64,000 nt of DNA from Ophiobolus disseminans (taxonomy: Eukaryota > Ascomycota > Dothideomycetes > Pleosporales > Phaeosphaeriaceae), in the NCBI GenBank assembly GCA_010093685.1, contig MU006249.1, positions 25,096 through 89,095 on the forward strand, written 5' to 3'. Shown piece after piece: positions 61,101 through 64,000 of the stretch. The translations under genes and the position numbers were made by a program. The notes beneath the pieces are model-generated. The model was given only the letters and a program-made list of their open reading frames with translations, did no database searches and was not told the DNA's origin. Within the stretch, counting starts at the first letter, position 1. Each line of letters begins with the position of its first letter.

Positions 61101-64000
61101 GGGAGCACAAAGCACAGGGCTGCGTAGTCATCGTGACCACCTGCGAAGTGACTTGTCGTTGCGATAGTCAGTACGCGGTGTGAAACGGGTTCGGCAGTTG
61201 TGAGATAGTGTCACGGTCCGCATTGCACCCCGGACACATGGTGGTGCTCGGAACCAAGTCAACAACGCGACCGGGCCGTAATAAGTCGGGTGTGAATACT
61301 GTACGTGGCCTTGCACTACTAAAACTGCTGCTGTTGAGTCAAATGGCGTGCATCTGTGGCCTACCGAATCGATTATATGTAAGCTATCCGGTCCGATCCA
61401 CTGGGCTTAGTAACCCCATCCGTAGTCTTCATGCAAAGCAGACAAGAGGGGTGTGGTGATTGAGTACAAATATGAGTTGTCTCGGCGTAGACTAAAGACG
61501 CCGCGCATGTGGAGCTCCCCCGCATACTAGATTATGCCGTGCAGGACATGTGCGAGAGTGTGGTCTGTCACGATTCATGACAGCAACGGCGATGCTGCTA
61601 GGTGCATATATTTGTGCATACAATAATCTGCTAGAAGCACCGAGATTTGAATGAGCGGTGTGGCCCGTGTACCGTCGGGGAGTCGGTGCAGCTGGTGGTT
61701 TTGAGCCTTGTGGAAGATCAACATCATTGGCAGGCCTCAAATGATGAACTAAGAGAGTGGTTGCTGACGAAGTCAGGTTGACATGAGCGAGGCGTAGATG
61801 TGCAAGAACGAATTTGAAAACGACCCCGAATATGGTGTCTGGTGGTTCTTGGCGCAAATTCACCAACCTCAACACTGAGCTCAATACTCTTGAAGCCTGC
61901 AGAGCAAATTGTGTATGTAGAAATAGGTGCGAGATGAGCTCTGTGCACGAGCCTATTCTGCACGGACATGTATGTAGCATCACGAGACCGCAACAAAATG
62001 CGCATTGAGCAAGGGCTTGCAATAGCGGTCGAATGTTGGAAACATCCGTAGGTTTCGAGATCTGCTGTCTGGAAGGAGTCTTCCGAAGCAAGATAGCTAG
62101 GCCGGAAGCGTCCGCTTAATTTGCCCAATTAAGTAAACTACGTGAAAGTTCAGCGACGGGGAAAACGATCCGGGAGCTACTTGGATCAGCGTTGCTCACT
62201 TTGGGCGTCATAGCGGTTTGTGGCCTGTCGAACACGAATGCGAGCCGCGGCTGCAGTAGAGCCTAGGCCTAGACAAGTTTTGACATTCGGACCTTTTCAG
62301 CAATGCTTAAATTGAACCAACTTGGCGGCACAACGTGAAGTCTCCCTGCACACCGCACAGGATATTGGGCATTGTCCAACCTCATTGCGTTTTCCAAAAG
62401 ATAATGTCCAGAAAAGGCTCCGGCGACTACATCAATAAATGTCGGCGATGTGCGGAGGACACAACTTGTTGGCATCTTGGCCCGTGTTATGTGCCCGAGA
62501 TTCAAACTTTAAGTTCGAACCTTGGGCCACCGAAAGGAGGATTCTTCAACGCCATCCCGGCGAACGGCTGGCGCCGGAATATACTCCGACGGCTGACCCT
62601 GCAGTCCAGCGCTGTGGTAAATGGCTTAACGGATGATCACGCTGTCTGGAGGCCCAGTAGTGGACCCCATGGCTGGGACCGGGAACCGCTCGTGATGTGC
62701 GCAATGCTAGCCGATTTGTTATGAGGTATCGTACTGGGCTTGTGGAACACGGGATCGTACATGAGAAGGTAGCATTGGCAGATGTGTTAGCGGATGGTCA
62801 AATGTCTACTACTGCAGTGGTGTTGTCGATATCGCAGGGTTGATATGGCCGCTCGTGTCCCCCAGAAATGCTTCTAAACAATTGTGGAAGTCGTAGTTTA
62901 CTACCACCAGAATCACCAACGCCGACTGCGGAGATGCGAGAAACCTCGGTTGCGTGAAGCTTCCGCTTGTGGATGGTGTCAAGGTGATTCGTCTTAGCTT
63001 TCCTCAGATGCCGAAACGTTATTTAATAAAGTCGCATACTGGAGAGTGAGGTGATGAGGCGTCGACAATTACTGACGGGTCTGGCCGTTGACCGCGTGCA
63101 TATGCATATGGCGGCCACGCTTGCTCGCATAGGGTGGTTTGGCGTGCCGAATATGCGAAAAACGCGTGATGTCAACGCTTAGTGGCTGACCCTCCACTTG
63201 ACTTTGTTTTAGCGTTTGTACATTTTCATGGCGCTATTTTGCCTCGGCAGCGGCTACCAGAAGTCGCAAGGCAGACTTCCGAAAGTCGAGACCCAGAGCA
63301 GATCTAACCACCCTAGCGGTCCTAGTGGTCCCGTTCCAAGTGAAACGCGTCGAAGTTCTTGAAGTGATGAAGGACTGAATAGGCATGGCCAAAGTAACAC
63401 CATGGTTGACATGGGGTACTATGTTTGCTTTACTGCCATGAGCAGGGGAGATTTGATCCTATGAGATCGGCAGAAAGTGCCGAGCTAAGAAGAGGTCTAA
63501 AGAGTGGATTTGAGCAGATGAATAAGGTTGCTGATTGTGTGCCCGAGGGCGCTAGTTGCAGTGCCGGGATACTGAACACAGCATCCGCTGCCCATGTCAT
63601 CTCAAATAGGTTGTACGATACATACTACAAATCAAGGCCACAACTAAATAAGAAAGTGACAAATGTACATTCTGAGAGTTGAGTAAAGGAAAGTGTCCGT
63701 GAGAACGTATTCTAGATGCAGATTCTAAGCGTTTGATGGCCAAATGAGTGGCTGACAAACATGCTAGGGCCATGAAGCCCGGGGGTATATTGCAAGAGTT
63801 GTGCTGGCTGGCTAGCAACTCAATTGAGTCGTCCGCCGATGCATGAATATGAAATTGGAGTTGAAAACAGTGGAATAGACAAAGAAATTGGGTGAGCATG
63901 AGATTCTTAAGTATCGCGGGATGGACCTTGCGATGGTGTCCAGCTTCTGTTCTCGTACCGTCCAGCGTCCGTCCCAAAAGGATCGCGGTAGGCAGGTCGT
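58126..64000. other. Gene-poor terminal 5.9 kb, nothing recognised
   Basis: Many short frames overlap in all phases, the longest 199 codons on the minus strand at 61492-62091, but none has a domain, a signal peptide with a coherent mature part, or splice support. No transposase piece, terminal repeat, telomere repeat, tRNA or CRISPR-like array was seen. Base composition is similar to other intergenic DNA in the window. It may contain non-coding transcripts or very old relics. Confidence 0.45.

Noticed and set aside
61492..62091. 199-codon minus-strand frame
   Set aside because: Longest frame in the terminal desert, but without motif, with chance-like composition and another frame of 134 codons overlapping it.
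1..64000. CRISPR arrays, bacterial operons or prophage
   Set aside because: Intron structure and gene content are fungal; no regularly spaced repeats were seen.

Overview
The window looks like a filamentous ascomycete chromosome, most likely a dothideomycete of the Pleosporales type. Genes are spliced with many 46-103 nt GT-AG introns, often with CTAAC-like branch sites. There are Zn2Cys6 and C2H2 regulators, HET-domain genes, a fungal DUF2828 protein, a GT34 mannan/galactan-type transferase and small secreted proteins. The lineage is inferred from gene content, not from a marker comparison. All exon models were read by eye from frames and splice signals.

Layout. 1-1.5 kb: two 376-bp fold-back TA-flanked elements (MITE-like) around an AT-rich decayed spacer. 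1.8-3.5 kb: a small two-exon gene and a small secreted protein. 3.8-11.0 kb is a conserved housekeeping block: Rab5/Vps21 GTPase (-) head-to-head with the Sac1 phosphoinositide phosphatase (+), an unknown acidic protein (-), and the MICOS subunit Mic60 (+). 11.3-12.3 kb: a membrane protein of unknown function. 12.3-19.3 kb is gene-poor but holds a decayed HET-domain relic on the minus strand. 19.3-24.5 kb: two transcription factors, a C2H2 protein with an in-frame TGA before a conserved-looking C-terminal part, and a Zn2Cys6 protein with a second possible zinc module. 24.9-26.8 kb: a HET gene with two in-frame stops. 27.6-32.2 kb: COP9 signalosome subunit 1 (-) divergent from a DUF2828/vWA protein (+). 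32.7-36.1 kb: a large membrane-anchored coiled-coil zinc-finger protein. 37.4-42.0 kb: a thioredoxin-fold protein without the CXXC motif, a Golgi GT34 glycosyltransferase and a secreted Thr/Pro-rich protein with a PAN/apple-like domain. 42.9-47.2 kb: a meroterpenoid-type methyltransferase and a long pseudogene of an uncharacterised fungal family. 48.1-53.3 kb: an MFS transporter of monocarboxylate type and a Zn2Cys6 regulator. 53.5-55.8 kb: a RING protein followed in the same frame, across a TGA, by an acidic protein, then a low-complexity protein. 56.1-58.1 kb: the respiratory supercomplex factor Rcf1 (-) head-to-head with a DUF1746/Dsc4-like protein (+). 58.1-64.0 kb: no recognisable gene.

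Themes. Housekeeping genes for endosome identity and lipid phosphatase control (Rab5, Sac1), mitochondrial inner membrane (Mic60, Rcf1) and ubiquitin-type regulation (CSN1, Dsc4-like) alternate with accessory patches. The accessory patches carry self-recognition genes, secreted proteins, broken genes and transposon remnants. At least four separate loci show in-frame stop codons inside otherwise well-preserved reading frames. The most interesting is the C2H2 factor, where the TGA is followed by CAA TTA, the classical leaky-stop context, but where a phase-matched 87-nt intron is an equally serious explanation.
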